A stretch of DNA of 64,000 nucleotides from Xanthomarina maritima (GCF_008084905.1 NZ_VSFC01000062.1:305903-369902), one strand, 5' to 3'; positions 36,019-46,295 are shown, counted from the first letter of the stretch. Notes: generated by a model from the letters alone, not told the origin. Numbers and translations are program-made.

Positions 36019-37794
36019 TTATTTTAAAAAATTTAAAATGATTTTGTAGATGTTTTGAGAATCTATTTGGCAATCTAATTGTAATTCTTCAACTAACCCA
36101 TGCTCGATAAATTCGTCAGGAATTCCTATTAATTTTACGGTGTTTTTGTAATTATACTGCGAAGCAAATTCCAAAATAGAACTTCCAAAGCCACCTTTTA
36201 TACATCCTTCCTCAACTGTAACAATTGTTTCATAAGAATTAAAGATAGTGTGAAGTAATGTTTCATCTAGAGGTTTAACAAATCGCATATCATAATGAGA
36301 AACGATTTGAGGTTCTGGTAACAATTTAATGGCTTCAGTACAGTTTCTAGAAATTGTTCCAATACTTAGAATTGCAATTTTATCCCCTGTTTGTAATTGA
36401 ATTCCGGTTCCAATTTTAATTTCATTAAATGGTTGTTTCCAATCTAAAGTAACACCTCTTCCTCTTGGGTATCTAATGACAATTGGATGTTTTAATTTCC
36501 CCAATTGAGATGTATACATCATATTACGAAGCTCTACTTCGTTTCTTGGTGCAAAAATGATGAGGTTTGGAATGCATCGCAAATAAGCTAAATCAAAAAC
36601 ACCATGATGTGTTGCTCCATCTTGACCAACTATTCCAGCGCGATCTAAACAAAAAATAACAGGTAAATTTTGTAAAGCCACATCATGTATAACTTGATCG
36701 TAAGCTCGTTGTAAAAAGGTAGAGTAAATATTGCAAAATGGAATATAACCCTGAGTAACCATACCAGCAGCTAGAGTGACGGCATGTTGTTCAGCAATAC
36801 CAACATCGAAAGCACGATCTGGAATTTCTTCCATCATGTATTTTAAAGAACTTCCAGTAGGCATAGCTGGAGTAATTCCTATAATAAGTTTGTTTTTTTT
36901 AGCTAATTCAAGAATGGTTAACCCAAAAACATCTTGATATTTTGGAGGTTGTTTGACACTCGATTTTGAAACTAATTCACCAGTTTCTGCATCGAATTTT
37001 CCAGGTGCATGGTATGTAACCTGATTGTCCTCTGCTTGCTTTAAGCCTTTGCCTTTTTTTGTTATAACATGTAAAAATTTTGGACCTTTTACTGTTTTTA
37101 ATCTTTCTAACTCAGATATTAACTGAGGTAAATTATGTCCATCAATTGGGCCAGAATAATCAAAATTTAAAGCTTCAAATATATTATCTTGTTTTTGAGT
37201 CCCTTTTTTTACATTCGTTAGATACTGTTTTAAAGCTCCAACTGAAGGGTCTATACCAATGGCATTGTCATTTAATATTACAAGTAAATTAGTGCTAGTT
37301 ACACCAGCATGATTTAAACCTTCAAAAGCCATTCCACTAGCAATAGAAGCGTCTCCAATAACTGCAATATGTTGTTTAGAATATTCTCCTTTTAATTGCG
37401 ATGCAATGGCCATACCTAAAGCAGCCGAAATAGAAGTAGAAGAATGGCCAACACCAAAAACGTCATATTCACTTTCTTCTCTTTTAGGAAAACCACTTAT
37501 CCCATGTAATTGTCTATTAGTGTCAAATATCTCTCTTCTTCCAGTTAATATCTTATGTCCATAAGCTTGATGACCAACATCCCAAATAAGTAAATCTTCT
37601 GGTGTGTTAAATACATAGTGTATAGCTATAGTAAGTTCAATTACACCTAAGCTGGCTCCTAAATGGCCTTCTTTTGTTGCAACAATTTTTATTATAAATT
37701 CCCTTAACTCTTTGGCTAGTTGAGGTAATTGTCTAGAATCTAGTCTGCGTATCTCTTCTGAAGAATTTATTGTTTTTAAAAGATCTGAACTCAT
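36019..37794 (-). CDS. dxs: 1-Deoxy-D-xylulose-5-phosphate synthase
   Basis: First enzyme of the MEP isoprenoid pathway: condenses pyruvate and glyceraldehyde-3-phosphate using thiamine diphosphate. At 591 residues it is slightly short for the family (about 620). The ThDP-binding motif G-D-A-S-I-A-S-G-M-A-F-E-G-L-N runs to N-D-N; the catalytic-region H of V-G-H-Q-A-Y-G-H and E of I-A-E-Q-H-A-V are present. The transketolase C-terminal domain is complete. It supplies precursors used by the polyprenyl synthetase at 53 kb. Confidence 0.96.
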   Translation of the reverse strand: MSSDLLKTINSSEEIRRLDSRQLPQLAKELREFIIKIVATKEGHLGASLGVIELTIAIHYVFNTPEDLLIWDVGHQAYGHKILTGRREIFDTNRQLHGISGFPKREESEYDVFGVGHSSTSISAALGMAIASQLKGEYSKQHIAVIGDASIASGMAFEGLNHAGVTSTNLLVILNDNAIGIDPSVGALKQYLTNVKKGTQKQDNIFEALNFDYSGPIDGHNLPQLISELERLKTVKGPKFLHVITKKGKGLKQAEDNQVTYHAPGKFDAETGELVSKSSVKQPPKYQDVFGLTILELAKKNKLIIGITPAMPTGSSLKYMMEEIPDRAFDVGIAEQHAVTLAAGMVTQGYIPFCNIYSTFLQRAYDQVIHDVALQNLPVIFCLDRAGIVGQDGATHHGVFDLAYLRCIPNLIIFAPRNEVELRNMMYTSQLGKLKHPIVIRYPRGRGVTLDWKQPFNEIKIGTGIQLQTGDKIAILSIGTISRNCTEAIKLLPEPQIVSHYDMRFVKPLDETLLHTIFNSYETIVTVEEGCIKGGFGSSILEFASQYNYKNTVKLIGIPDEFIEHGLVEELQLDCQIDSQNIYKIILNFLK

Positions 37795-37890
37795 TCGTAT
37801 AAAATATTCAGTAAAATTATTAAAATAGATAGAATATCTACTAAGATGTTAATATTTTACTTATTTAATATGTAAATTGGAATATTGCAG

Positions 37891-37898
37891 TATATTTG
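37891..37898 (+). promoter_or_regulatory. -7 element of the M36 fungalysin gene
   Basis: TATATTTG matches TAnnTTTG exactly, 34 bases before the ATG. No TTG at the ideal spacing. Confidence 0.45.
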
Positions 37899-37932
37899 AA
37901 AAATTCACTTAATATCTAATAATTTATTTAAA

Positions 37933-40605
37933 ATGAAAAAAAATTACATCCAAAATTTTATGGTAATAGGATTGTTATTTTTTGGGTTACTAGGGTATTC
38001 TCAACATGCTTTAGATAATTCAGAATATGGCAATGTTATTCAAACGTATTTAGCTCAAAATCAAGCAAAATATAAAATTTCTGCAAATGATATTGAAGAT
38101 TTATACGTAAACAAAGAGTACTTCTCTAAAAGCACTAAAATAAACCATGTATATGTAAATCAAAGATATCAAGGTATTGAAATACATAATGCCATTTCAA
38201 GTGTTGCAATTAAAGACAATGCTGTATTTTATTATGCAAATAATTTAATTGGGAATATTAGCCAAAAAGTAAATACAATAATGCCTCAAATAAATGCACA
38301 ACGTGCCATTGAAAATGCTGTAACTCAATTAAATTTAGGAAGCATTCAAGGGCTAGAATTGATTTCAGGTAATGACAAAGAATTTTTATTTACTAGTGGT
38401 AATGTGTCACAAGTAAATATTCCTGTGAAGTTAGTTTATACTTTAACAGAACAAAATGAATTAAAACTTTCTTGGGATTTAAGCATAAATACTTTAGATA
38501 ATAAACACTGGTGGAGTATTAGAGTTGATGCAATTTCAGGAATAATTCTTGATAGAAACGATTGGACAATATCATGTGATTTTGGTGATGGAAATCATGC
38601 TAATCATACTAATCATGCATCATCTAAAAATGAAGACATTTCATTATTTAAATCAAATGCATTTGTAGCAGATGGTTCTCAATATAATGTGTTTGCTTTT
38701 CCAGTAGAAGCTCCTAGTTTTGGAGGAAGAACGTTATTAAGTTCACCAGCAGACGATGTTGCTTCTCCTTACGGATGGCATGATACAAATGGAACTGCAG
38801 GTGCAGAATATACTATTACTAGAGGAAATAATGTTTATGCTTATGATGACATAGCAGCAGCAAATACTCCTGGAACTTCTCCTGATGGAACAGGGTCTTT
38901 AAATTTCGATTTCCCTTTAGATATTAATCAAGATCCAAGTGGATATCTAAATGTGTCATTAACAAATTTGTTTTATGTAAGTAACATAATGCATGATGTT
39001 TGGTATCAATATGGATTTGATGAAGCTTCGGGGAATTTTCAAGAAAATAATTATGGAAATGGTGGTTTAGGTGGTGATTCTGTAGATGCTCAAGGCCAAG
39101 ATGGTGGAGGAACAGATAATGCTAATTTTTCAACACCTTCTGATGGTAATAATCCTAGAATGCAAATGTATTTATGGTCAGCACCAGGTGGAATACAAAA
39201 CTTAGTAAACGTAAATAATAGTTCTGTTGCAGGTCCATACCCAGCAGTAAACCCTGCTACAACGCCACCAAATAATATTACAGGAATAGGTAGCACACCA
39301 GTAACAGCCGATTTAATGTTAGTAAATGATGGGTCTGGAACTCCAACAGAAGGTTGTAATCCTATTGCTAGTGTTGCAGGTAAAATTGCCGTTATTAGAA
39401 GAGGGAATTGTCCATTTGTAGATAAAATTCAAAACGCTCAAGATGCTGGAGCTGTAGCTGTTATAGTGGTAAACCATAACAACCCAGATAACGACCCAGC
39501 TTACGTGCCTTATGTAAATATGGCTGGAGAAACCAATCCCGTATTTACTATTCCTTCAGTATTTATGAATTATGATAATGGTGAAATATTAATAGCTGCT
39601 ATGCAATCTGAAACGTTAAATGTTACTTTGCAAGGAACAGAAGCTTATATGATAGATGGAAGTTTTGATAATGGAATTGTAGCTCATGAATATGGCCACG
39701 GGATTTCAAACAGACTTACAGGTGGTAGTAGTGTTAACTGTTTATCTAATTCTGAACAAATGGGCGAAGGTTGGTCAGACTGGTTCGCTTTAATGTTAAC
39801 TATGAAGCCTGGAGATCAACCAGAAGACCCAAGAGGTATTGGTACTTATGCCTTTGGTGAACCAACTGATGGATTAGGTATTAGATTAGCACCTTATAGT
39901 ACAGATTTTTCAATTAACGACTATACATATATTGATACTAACGACACAAATGTAGCTGTCCCTCATGGTATGGGCTTTATTTGGGCAACAGTAATCTGGG
40001 ATTTAACCTGGGCTTATGTAGATAAATACGGTTTTGATGAAGACCTTTTTAATGGAACAGGTGGAAACAATAAAGTGATGCAAGTTGTTATGGACGGGTT
40101 AAAATTACAAGGTTGTAATCCTGGTTTTGTAGCAGGAAGAAATGGTATTTTAGCAGCAGATATGGCTTTAACAGGTGGTGAAGACCAATGTTTAATTTGG
40201 GAAGTATTCGCGAACAGAGGAGTTGGTGCAGCTGCATCTCAAGGATTTGGTTTTTCTAGAACAGATCAAGTGGAAGACTTTGCACTTCCAAATTTTGATG
40301 ACGAGAACAGTCCTTATTATGGTGATAATGCTAACTGTACAAGTTTAAGTGTGGAAGAATTTAATTCTAGTAGTTATAAAGTTTATCCAAATCCAACGAA
40401 TGGTCGTTTATTTGTTAAAACAGCTAAAAACTATGGTGAAGTAACTATGACTCTTACTGATATTAATGGTAGACAAGTGCTTTCTAAGAAAGTAGAATTA
40501 TTTAACGAAGTGGAAATTGATGTTAATAAATTACAGTCTGGTATTTATATTTTAAGTATTAATGGACAATCATTTAGTGCAAACCATAAGGTTATTAAAA
40601 ACTAA
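37933..40605 (+). CDS. Secreted M36 metalloprotease (fungalysin) with PA domain and T9SS sorting domain
   Basis: An 890-residue extracellular zinc protease. A signal peptide ends L-G-Y-S-Q (about residue 24); a fungalysin/thermolysin propeptide (about 30-205) follows. The M36 catalytic domain (about 240-800) carries HEYGH at residues 585-589 and E-G-W-S-D-W-F further on, which gives the third zinc ligand. A PA domain (about 457-562, with G-K-I-A-V-I-R-R-G-N-C-P-F) is inserted just before the zinc motif, as in many bacterial fungalysins. A T9SS type A domain (V-Y-P-N-P-T) ends the protein. Nutrient protein degradation is the expected role. Confidence 0.94.
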   Translation: MKKNYIQNFMVIGLLFFGLLGYSQHALDNSEYGNVIQTYLAQNQAKYKISANDIEDLYVNKEYFSKSTKINHVYVNQRYQGIEIHNAISSVAIKDNAVFYYANNLIGNISQKVNTIMPQINAQRAIENAVTQLNLGSIQGLELISGNDKEFLFTSGNVSQVNIPVKLVYTLTEQNELKLSWDLSINTLDNKHWWSIRVDAISGIILDRNDWTISCDFGDGNHANHTNHASSKNEDISLFKSNAFVADGSQYNVFAFPVEAPSFGGRTLLSSPADDVASPYGWHDTNGTAGAEYTITRGNNVYAYDDIAAANTPGTSPDGTGSLNFDFPLDINQDPSGYLNVSLTNLFYVSNIMHDVWYQYGFDEASGNFQENNYGNGGLGGDSVDAQGQDGGGTDNANFSTPSDGNNPRMQMYLWSAPGGIQNLVNVNNSSVAGPYPAVNPATTPPNNITGIGSTPVTADLMLVNDGSGTPTEGCNPIASVAGKIAVIRRGNCPFVDKIQNAQDAGAVAVIVVNHNNPDNDPAYVPYVNMAGETNPVFTIPSVFMNYDNGEILIAAMQSETLNVTLQGTEAYMIDGSFDNGIVAHEYGHGISNRLTGGSSVNCLSNSEQMGEGWSDWFALMLTMKPGDQPEDPRGIGTYAFGEPTDGLGIRLAPYSTDFSINDYTYIDTNDTNVAVPHGMGFIWATVIWDLTWAYVDKYGFDEDLFNGTGGNNKVMQVVMDGLKLQGCNPGFVAGRNGILAADMALTGGEDQCLIWEVFANRGVGAAASQGFGFSRTDQVEDFALPNFDDENSPYYGDNANCTSLSVEEFNSSSYKVYPNPTNGRLFVKTAKNYGEVTMTLTDINGRQVLSKKVELFNEVEIDVNKLQSGIYILSINGQSFSANHKVIKN

Positions 40606-40625
40606 TTGACTTTAAATAATATTTT

Positions 40626-40659
40626 AAAGGCAGCTAATGTTATTTAGCTGCCTTTTTTT
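40626..40659 (+). terminator. Terminator after the M36 gene
   Basis: A 12-base stem (40626-40637 with 40644-40655) followed by a T-run. It ends 12 bases before the tadA start, leaving little room for a separate tadA leader. Confidence 0.88.
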
Positions 40660-40671
40660 ATTTTTACAGTT

Positions 40672-41121
40672 ATGGAAAACATATTTGATGATGTTTATTT
40701 TATGAAAAAAGCACTTCAAGAAGCCGAAATGGCATTTGAAAAAGGCGAAATTCCAGTTGGTACAGTTATAGTTGTCGATAACCGGATTATTGCTAGAGCA
40801 CATAATTTAACCCAGCTTTTAAACGATGTTACTGCTCATGCAGAAATGCAAGCCATTACTGCAGCTTCAAATTTTTTAGGTGGAAAATATCTTCAAAATT
40901 GTACGCTTTATGTGACTTTAGAACCATGCCAGATGTGTGCTGGAGCTTTATATTGGAGTCAGATATCAAAAATAGTATATGGAGCTAGAGATGAAGAACG
41001 TGGTTGTATTAATATGAAAACAAAATTACATCCTAAAACTACTATTGAAGGAGGCGTTTTAGCAGAAGAAGCTTCGCAGTTACTAAAACGGTTTTTTATA
41101 GAAAGAAGAAATTTAAACTAA
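40672..41121 (+). CDS. tadA: tRNA-specific adenosine deaminase
   Basis: Deaminates A34 to inosine in tRNA-Arg(ACG). A 149-residue zinc deaminase with H-A-E at residues 56-58 and P-C-Q-M-C giving C86 and C89; the L-E-P-C-Q-M-C-A-G-A form is the TadA signature. Length and the C-terminal basic helix (L-K-R-F-F-I-E-R-R) fit TadA. It overlaps the convergent 83-residue membrane protein by 4 bases, with no terminator visible. Confidence 0.93.
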   Translation: MENIFDDVYFMKKALQEAEMAFEKGEIPVGTVIVVDNRIIARAHNLTQLLNDVTAHAEMQAITAASNFLGGKYLQNCTLYVTLEPCQMCAGALYWSQISKIVYGARDEERGCINMKTKLHPKTTIEGGVLAEEASQLLKRFFIERRNLN

Positions 41122-41369
41122 GCATCTTTTTTTTCTTTATACTCACGCATTTTTTCTAAACTTTCTTTTGTTATCATATAGTCTTTAACATTTTTATCTT
41201 TCCATCTATAATATGAAAATAATGGAAAAACTAATATGAAAAGACCAACAACTCCAAATCCAATTAATTTTTCTGAATATTCTAAATCTAACAAATAACC
41301 AGCAAGAATACTTCCAACAGAAAGGATTAAGATAATAAGAGTAATTATTTTTATAGCAAAAGTTGTCAT
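41118..41369 (-). CDS. Small two-helix membrane protein, last gene of the CLC operon
   Basis: An 83-residue protein with two hydrophobic helices (about 5-24 and 34-52) and a long charged C-terminal tail rich in K and E. Its ATG overlaps the stop of the CLC gene (TAATG), so it is translationally coupled. No family recognised. Confidence 0.7.
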   Translation of the reverse strand: MTTFAIKIITLIILILSVGSILAGYLLDLEYSEKLIGFGVVGLFILVFPLFSYYRWKDKNVKDYMITKESLEKMREYKEKKDA

Positions 41370-43168
41370 TAAGTAAAGTTGATTAATTCCTTTCTATAGG
41401 CCGTTAATAATTTTGATTTTGAAACAAAGCCATAATATTTACCATCTTTAATTACAGGTAAATTCCATGCATTTGTATCTTGAAATTTTTGCATCACTAC
41501 ACGCATCGAATCTTTATCATAATCAATAAAACCTGGTGGTAGTTGCATGAAAGTTTCAACAGAAGTAGAATGGTATAAAGATTGGTCGAACATAATACTT
41601 CTAATATCATCTAAAAGAATGATACCTACTAAAATGTTATCTTCATTAATTACAGGAAATAAATTTCTATTAGATTTTGAAACTCCTTTATGAAGCATAT
41701 CTCCAAGGGACATATTTGGTTTTAAAGTTACAAAATTCTTTTCAATCACACTATCTATATGCATTGTAGTTAGAACATTCTGGTCTTTATTGTGTGTCAA
41801 CAAGTCGCCTCTTTCAGCAAGTTCTTTCGTATAAATAGTGTGCTCCATATAATTTTTAGTAATCATATATGAAATAGCAACGGTTATCATTAAAGGTAAA
41901 AACAGCTCATAGCCTCCAGTAATTTCAGCAATTAAAAAAATGGCAGTTAAAGGTGCATGTATTACTCCAGCTATAAGTCCAGCCATTCCAACTAATGTAA
42001 AGTTAGATTCAGACACTTGATGCCCAAGCCCAATATTATTAACAACTTTAGCTACAACATTTCCTAAAGCACTTCCCATAACCATGGTTGGTACAATAAC
42101 TCCTCCAACACCACCAGCAGCAAAAGTAGTAGTCATGGCAACAGCTTTAAAAATGGTGAAGCCAATTAATAGAACAATAACAACCCAAATATTATCTAGG
42201 TATTCATCAAATAAATTGGTTCCTAAAGCATGCAAATAATTTCCATCAAATAAATCTTTAGTAAAACTTAAACCCTCACCATATAGAGGAGGAATAAAAT
42301 AAAGCATCACACCTATAGCTAGACCACCAACTAGTAACTTGGCAAATCTGGTTTTAAACCTGTCGAAGAAACTATAAACTGCAAAGTAAATTTTTGTAAA
42401 ATAGATAGAAGCAATTCCAGTACCAATTCCTAGAATAATATAGAAAACAGTATCGTGTAATGTGAATTTATCTGTAAGTGTGAAATTAAAAAGCACTTCA
42501 TCTCCTAGAAAAAAATAAGATGTTAAAACAGACGAAATTGAAGCAATTAGTAAAGGTAAAAGTGACGCAAAAGTTAAATCTAAGCTAAAAACTTCAACTG
42601 CAAAAACAATAGCTGCAATTGGCGATTTAAACATAGATGCAACTGCACCAGCTGTTGCACAAGCAATAAGTAGAGTTCTTGTTTTTTTATCAATATGCAT
42701 CCATCTACTTAAATTAGAACTAATGGCAGAACCTGATGTAATTGCTGGACCTAATAACCCAACAGAACCACCAAAACCAACAGTTAATGGAGCAAGAATT
42801 AATGGATGATAAATAAGTTTATAGGATAATAAGCCTTTTTGTCTTAATAGAGAGTATAATAGCGATGGAACTGCACGTTTTATAAAAGGAGGAACAGATG
42901 GTACCATCTCTTTTTTAAACATATATTTTTTAATAAGATAAACGATAAGTAACCCTAAAATGGGTAAAATAAAATACAATTGATTCTGAGAAAAAACGAT
43001 TCCTTTTTCTAATGAATTCTGAATGAAATAAGTAATGTTTTTTAAAGTTACTGCTGCTATTCCTGTTAGTAAGCCAACAACTATACTCAATAATAAAACA
43101 AAATTTTTCTGAGAGATATGCTTATATCTCCAGATTAAAAATTGTTTTATAAAAGATTTTAAATTCAT
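41369..43168 (-). CDS. CLC-family chloride channel/transporter with CBS domains
   Basis: A 599-residue membrane protein. The CLC core covers about residues 20-435; two CBS domains follow (about 455-590). The conserved G-x-E-G-P gating segment reads G-G-S-V-G-L-L-G-P at residues 133-141, so the gating glutamate is Leu139. The G-S-G-I-P filter motif is also not recognisable (M-V-P-S-V-P-P near residue 88), while G-G-V-I-V-P-T matches the G-x-F-x-P region with I for F. This predicts altered gating, perhaps a channel rather than a Cl-/H+ antiporter. It abuts the TPR lipoprotein gene upstream with no gap. Confidence 0.9.
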   Translation of the reverse strand: MNLKSFIKQFLIWRYKHISQKNFVLLLSIVVGLLTGIAAVTLKNITYFIQNSLEKGIVFSQNQLYFILPILGLLIVYLIKKYMFKKEMVPSVPPFIKRAVPSLLYSLLRQKGLLSYKLIYHPLILAPLTVGFGGSVGLLGPAITSGSAISSNLSRWMHIDKKTRTLLIACATAGAVASMFKSPIAAIVFAVEVFSLDLTFASLLPLLIASISSVLTSYFFLGDEVLFNFTLTDKFTLHDTVFYIILGIGTGIASIYFTKIYFAVYSFFDRFKTRFAKLLVGGLAIGVMLYFIPPLYGEGLSFTKDLFDGNYLHALGTNLFDEYLDNIWVVIVLLIGFTIFKAVAMTTTFAAGGVGGVIVPTMVMGSALGNVVAKVVNNIGLGHQVSESNFTLVGMAGLIAGVIHAPLTAIFLIAEITGGYELFLPLMITVAISYMITKNYMEHTIYTKELAERGDLLTHNKDQNVLTTMHIDSVIEKNFVTLKPNMSLGDMLHKGVSKSNRNLFPVINEDNILVGIILLDDIRSIMFDQSLYHSTSVETFMQLPPGFIDYDKDSMRVVMQKFQDTNAWNLPVIKDGKYYGFVSKSKLLTAYRKELINFT

Positions 43169-43978
43169 TTAAGAGGTTAATTCAGATTTTAAAAGTACTA
43201 AATCTTCCATATAGATTTGTCTTAACGTTTCTACATAAGGTCTATTGTTATAATAACCCATATTAAAATCTTCAATGGCTTCATTAATATTTATTAAAGC
43301 ATTTTCAAAATTACCTTTTTCTTTTAATATCTTAGCTTTATAGTATTTGGCATCTGCACTTAAGTTTCTGGAATATTGTAGTTGCTTATCAAAATTTATC
43401 AAGGCATTTTCTAAATCACCAGATTCAAAATATGCAATTCCTCTATATAAGAAGGCTGTTAATTCTACCCAGCCCTCACCAGATTCATTTATTTCCTGAT
43501 TGATATACGTATCAAAGTAAGCAATAGAATTTTTATAATCATTTAGGCCTAAATAAGCTATGCCTCTCCAATAGTCAACACTATGTCCTTGAGGGTGATC
43601 TGTAAAATTAGGTGTTAACACATCTGAAGCATCAAAATCTGCAATGGCTTTTTTATAATCTCTATAAAACCATAGATATAAATAACCTCTCCATGGTTGC
43701 CAAGTTATTGGATCATATGTTACAGCACCATCATACCAATCTTTCCACTGGTGTGGAATGCCTCTTTTTAAATAAGTTACTGATAGTTCTCTATAAGTCT
43801 CTGCTTTTGTAGAATCTAACTCTAATGCATAAGCAAAAGCATTCATATGTTCAGGTGAACCTTGATAATATCTAAAGCCATAATCATAAACCTGCTTTAG
43901 CTTTTCTTCTTTGCTGCTACAGGATATAAAGAGAAATAAAATAAAAATACTAAGGAATAATTTCTGTAATGTTTCCAT
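43169..43978 (-). CDS. TPR lipoprotein
   Basis: A 269-residue lipoprotein: lipobox F-I-S-C with Cys20, followed by S-S-K-E-E, which resembles a surface-export signal. The rest is tetratricopeptide repeats (for example A-Y-L-G-L-N-D-Y-K-N-S-I-A-Y-F-D and Y-F-E-S-G-D-L-E-N-A-L-I-N-F-D), a protein-protein interaction scaffold. It overlaps the upstream gene by 29 bases and directly abuts the CLC gene downstream. Function unknown. Confidence 0.85.
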   Translation of the reverse strand: METLQKLFLSIFILFLFISCSSKEEKLKQVYDYGFRYYQGSPEHMNAFAYALELDSTKAETYRELSVTYLKRGIPHQWKDWYDGAVTYDPITWQPWRGYLYLWFYRDYKKAIADFDASDVLTPNFTDHPQGHSVDYWRGIAYLGLNDYKNSIAYFDTYINQEINESGEGWVELTAFLYRGIAYFESGDLENALINFDKQLQYSRNLSADAKYYKAKILKEKGNFENALININEAIEDFNMGYYNNRPYVETLRQIYMEDLVLLKSELTS

Positions 43979-44495
43979 GTTCTATTCTATAAGACAAATA
44001 CATATATGAATCTCTAAACTCATTTCGAGTAAAATTTGGATTCCAATCTTTTAATTGAGTTGTTAAGTGAAATAATTGATTAACTAAATCTTTATTGAAG
44101 CTTGTTGGCTCTAAGTCTAAATCGTTTTCATAAATAACATATCGTCCAGCTTGACCTTTACAATTAATAACAAATCGAATATTTAAATAACCAGAATCAT
44201 TATAATTATTATTTTTATAGTTGGTTAAAATAAAATTCCGCAACCCGTTTTTCCCTTTACTATATGTAGCTCTTTCTGGGTTGTAATAATCGAAAATATA
44301 GTCATTGCAAGTTTCAAATCCTTCAGATAAAAGAGATTCATCAGGATCTATATATGCCACACGTTTAGTATAGGTGTTTTTAGATGGCATAAATTTGTAA
44401 TTCATAACATAATAAGCATAACCATACATTCCAAATAATATGACTGTTAGGAAAACAGTAAGGTATAAGATAAACTTAATTATTTTCTTTCTCAT
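43950..44495 (-). CDS. Membrane-anchored protein with TonB-C-like tail
   Basis: A 181-residue protein with one N-terminal helix (about residues 6-30) and a periplasmic part. The segment from about residue 98 (Y-L-N-I-R-F-V-I-N-C-K-G then, later, L-K-D-W-N-P) resembles the C-terminal domain of TonB-type energy transducers, but the resemblance is loose. First gene of a four-gene leftward operon (this, TPR lipoprotein, CLC, small membrane protein), all overlapping or abutting. Function not known. Confidence 0.7.
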   Translation of the reverse strand: MRKKIIKFILYLTVFLTVILFGMYGYAYYVMNYKFMPSKNTYTKRVAYIDPDESLLSEGFETCNDYIFDYYNPERATYSKGKNGLRNFILTNYKNNNYNDSGYLNIRFVINCKGQAGRYVIYENDLDLEPTSFNKDLVNQLFHLTTQLKDWNPNFTRNEFRDSYMYLSYRIEHGNITEIIP

Positions 44496-44510
44496 GAATT
44501 AAAGCTACTA

Positions 44511-44534
44511 AAAAATCCTGCAATAGCAGGATTT
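44511..44534 (-). terminator. Terminator after aspS
   Basis: A 9-base stem (44513-44521 with 44526-44534), 4-base loop; the minus strand continues with T-run. It separates aspS from the CLC operon. Confidence 0.78.
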
Positions 44535-44540
44535 CTTATC

Positions 44541-46295
44541 TTATGATTTTAAGTTGAGTTTTAAACTTAATTCTTCCAGTTGCTTGTTGTCTATTGGAGC
44601 AGGAGCATCTATCATGACGTCTCGTCCTGCATTGTTTTTAGGGAAAGCTATAAAATCTCTTATAGTTTCTTGACCTCCAAGAATAGCAACTAATCTGTCT
44701 AAACCGAAAGCCAATCCACCATGTGGAGGAGCTCCATATTCAAAAGCATTCATTAAAAAACCAAATTGAGCTTGAGCTTCTTCTTTTGTAAAACCTAAAT
44801 AATCAAACATTAAAGCTTGAGTTTTTTTGTCGTGAATTCTTATAGAACCACCACCAATTTCGTTTCCATTTAATACTAAATCGTAAGCATTGGCTTTTAC
44901 ATCTCCTGGGTTTGTTTCAAGCATTTCTAGTTGTCCAGGTTTTGGAGACGTAAATGGATGATGCATGGCATGATAACGCTCAGTATCTTCATCCCACTCT
45001 AAAAGAGGGAAATCCATCACCCAAAGAGGAGCAAATTCGTTTGGATTACGCAACCCTAAACGCTCTGCTAATTCCATACGTAAGGCAGATAATTGTGCTC
45101 TTACTTTATTTTTATCTCCAGAAAGCACACAAACTAAATCGCCAGCTTTGGCACCAGTTTTTTCAGCCCATTTAGCTAAATCATCTTGATCGTAAAATTT
45201 ATCGACTGAAGATTTGTAGCTTCCATCATCATTACAACGAGAATACACCATGCCTAAGGCACCAACTTGTGGGCGCCTTACCCAATCAATTAATTGGTCT
45301 ATTTCTTTTCTTGTGTATGCATTTCCTCCTGGAACAGCAATTCCAACAACCAATTCAGCATTATTAAAAGCCTCAAAATCTTTGTGTTGAGCCACTTCGT
45401 TTAACTCTCCGAATTGCATTCCAAATCTTATGTCTGGTTTGTCGTTTCCATATAAGCGCATGGCATCATCATACAGCATTCTAGGGAATTCTTTAACCTC
45501 CACACCATTCACTTCTTTTAATAGGTGTCTTGTTAACCCTTCAAAAGCATTTAAAATATCTTCTTGTTCTACAAAAGCCATTTCGCAATCTATTTGTGTA
45601 AATTCAGGCTGTCTATCTGCACGTAAATCTTCGTCTCTAAAGCATTTTACAATTTGAAAATATTTATCCATGCCACCAACCATCAATAACTGTTTGAAGG
45701 TTTGTGGGCTTTGCGGAAGCGCATAAAACTGCCCTTCGTTCATTCTGGAGGGCACTACAAAATCACGAGCTCCTTCTGGAGTAGATTTAATTAAGTATGG
45801 TGTCTCAACTTCAATAAACCCTTCTTTAGACAAATAATTTCTAACTTCTTGAGTGACTTTGTGACGAAAAATCAAGCTGTTTTTTACCGGATTACGTCTG
45901 ATATCTAAATAGCGATATTTCATTCTAATATCTTCGCCACCATCGGTTTTATCTTCAATAGTAAAAGGAGGTAATAAAGCTTCGTTTAAAATGGTCATTT
46001 CAGAAACCAAAATTTCAATATCTCCTGTTTGAATATTTGGGTTTTTAGAAGCACGTTCAATAACAGTTCCAGTTACTTGAATCACGAATTCACGACCCAG
46101 TTTTTGGGCCATTTCCATCATGGCTTTAGGCGTACGTTCCTCATCAAAAACCAATTGTGTAATTCCATATCTATCTCTAAGATCTACCCAAACTATAAAT
46201 CCTTTGTCTCGAGATTTTTGTACCCAACCAGAAAGTGTTACTTCGTTATTGATATGTGATGCTCTTAATTCACCACAGGTATGACTTCTATACAT
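44541..46295 (-). CDS. aspS: Aspartyl-tRNA synthetase
   Basis: Class II synthetase charging tRNA-Asp. 584 residues, the bacterial type length. An N-terminal OB-fold anticodon-binding domain (about 1-105) precedes the catalytic core with motif 1 around F-I-E-V-E-T-P, motif 2 [15 protein letters not shown], a GAD insertion (about 280-420), and motif 3 G-L-A-F-G-L-D-R. No discriminating feature says whether it also charges tRNA-Asn. Monocistronic between two terminators. Confidence 0.97.
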   Translation of the reverse strand: MYRSHTCGELRASHINNEVTLSGWVQKSRDKGFIVWVDLRDRYGITQLVFDEERTPKAMMEMAQKLGREFVIQVTGTVIERASKNPNIQTGDIEILVSEMTILNEALLPPFTIEDKTDGGEDIRMKYRYLDIRRNPVKNSLIFRHKVTQEVRNYLSKEGFIEVETPYLIKSTPEGARDFVVPSRMNEGQFYALPQSPQTFKQLLMVGGMDKYFQIVKCFRDEDLRADRQPEFTQIDCEMAFVEQEDILNAFEGLTRHLLKEVNGVEVKEFPRMLYDDAMRLYGNDKPDIRFGMQFGELNEVAQHKDFEAFNNAELVVGIAVPGGNAYTRKEIDQLIDWVRRPQVGALGMVYSRCNDDGSYKSSVDKFYDQDDLAKWAEKTGAKAGDLVCVLSGDKNKVRAQLSALRMELAERLGLRNPNEFAPLWVMDFPLLEWDEDTERYHAMHHPFTSPKPGQLEMLETNPGDVKANAYDLVLNGNEIGGGSIRIHDKKTQALMFDYLGFTKEEAQAQFGFLMNAFEYGAPPHGGLAFGLDRLVAILGGQETIRDFIAFPKNNAGRDVMIDAPAPIDNKQLEELSLKLNLKS

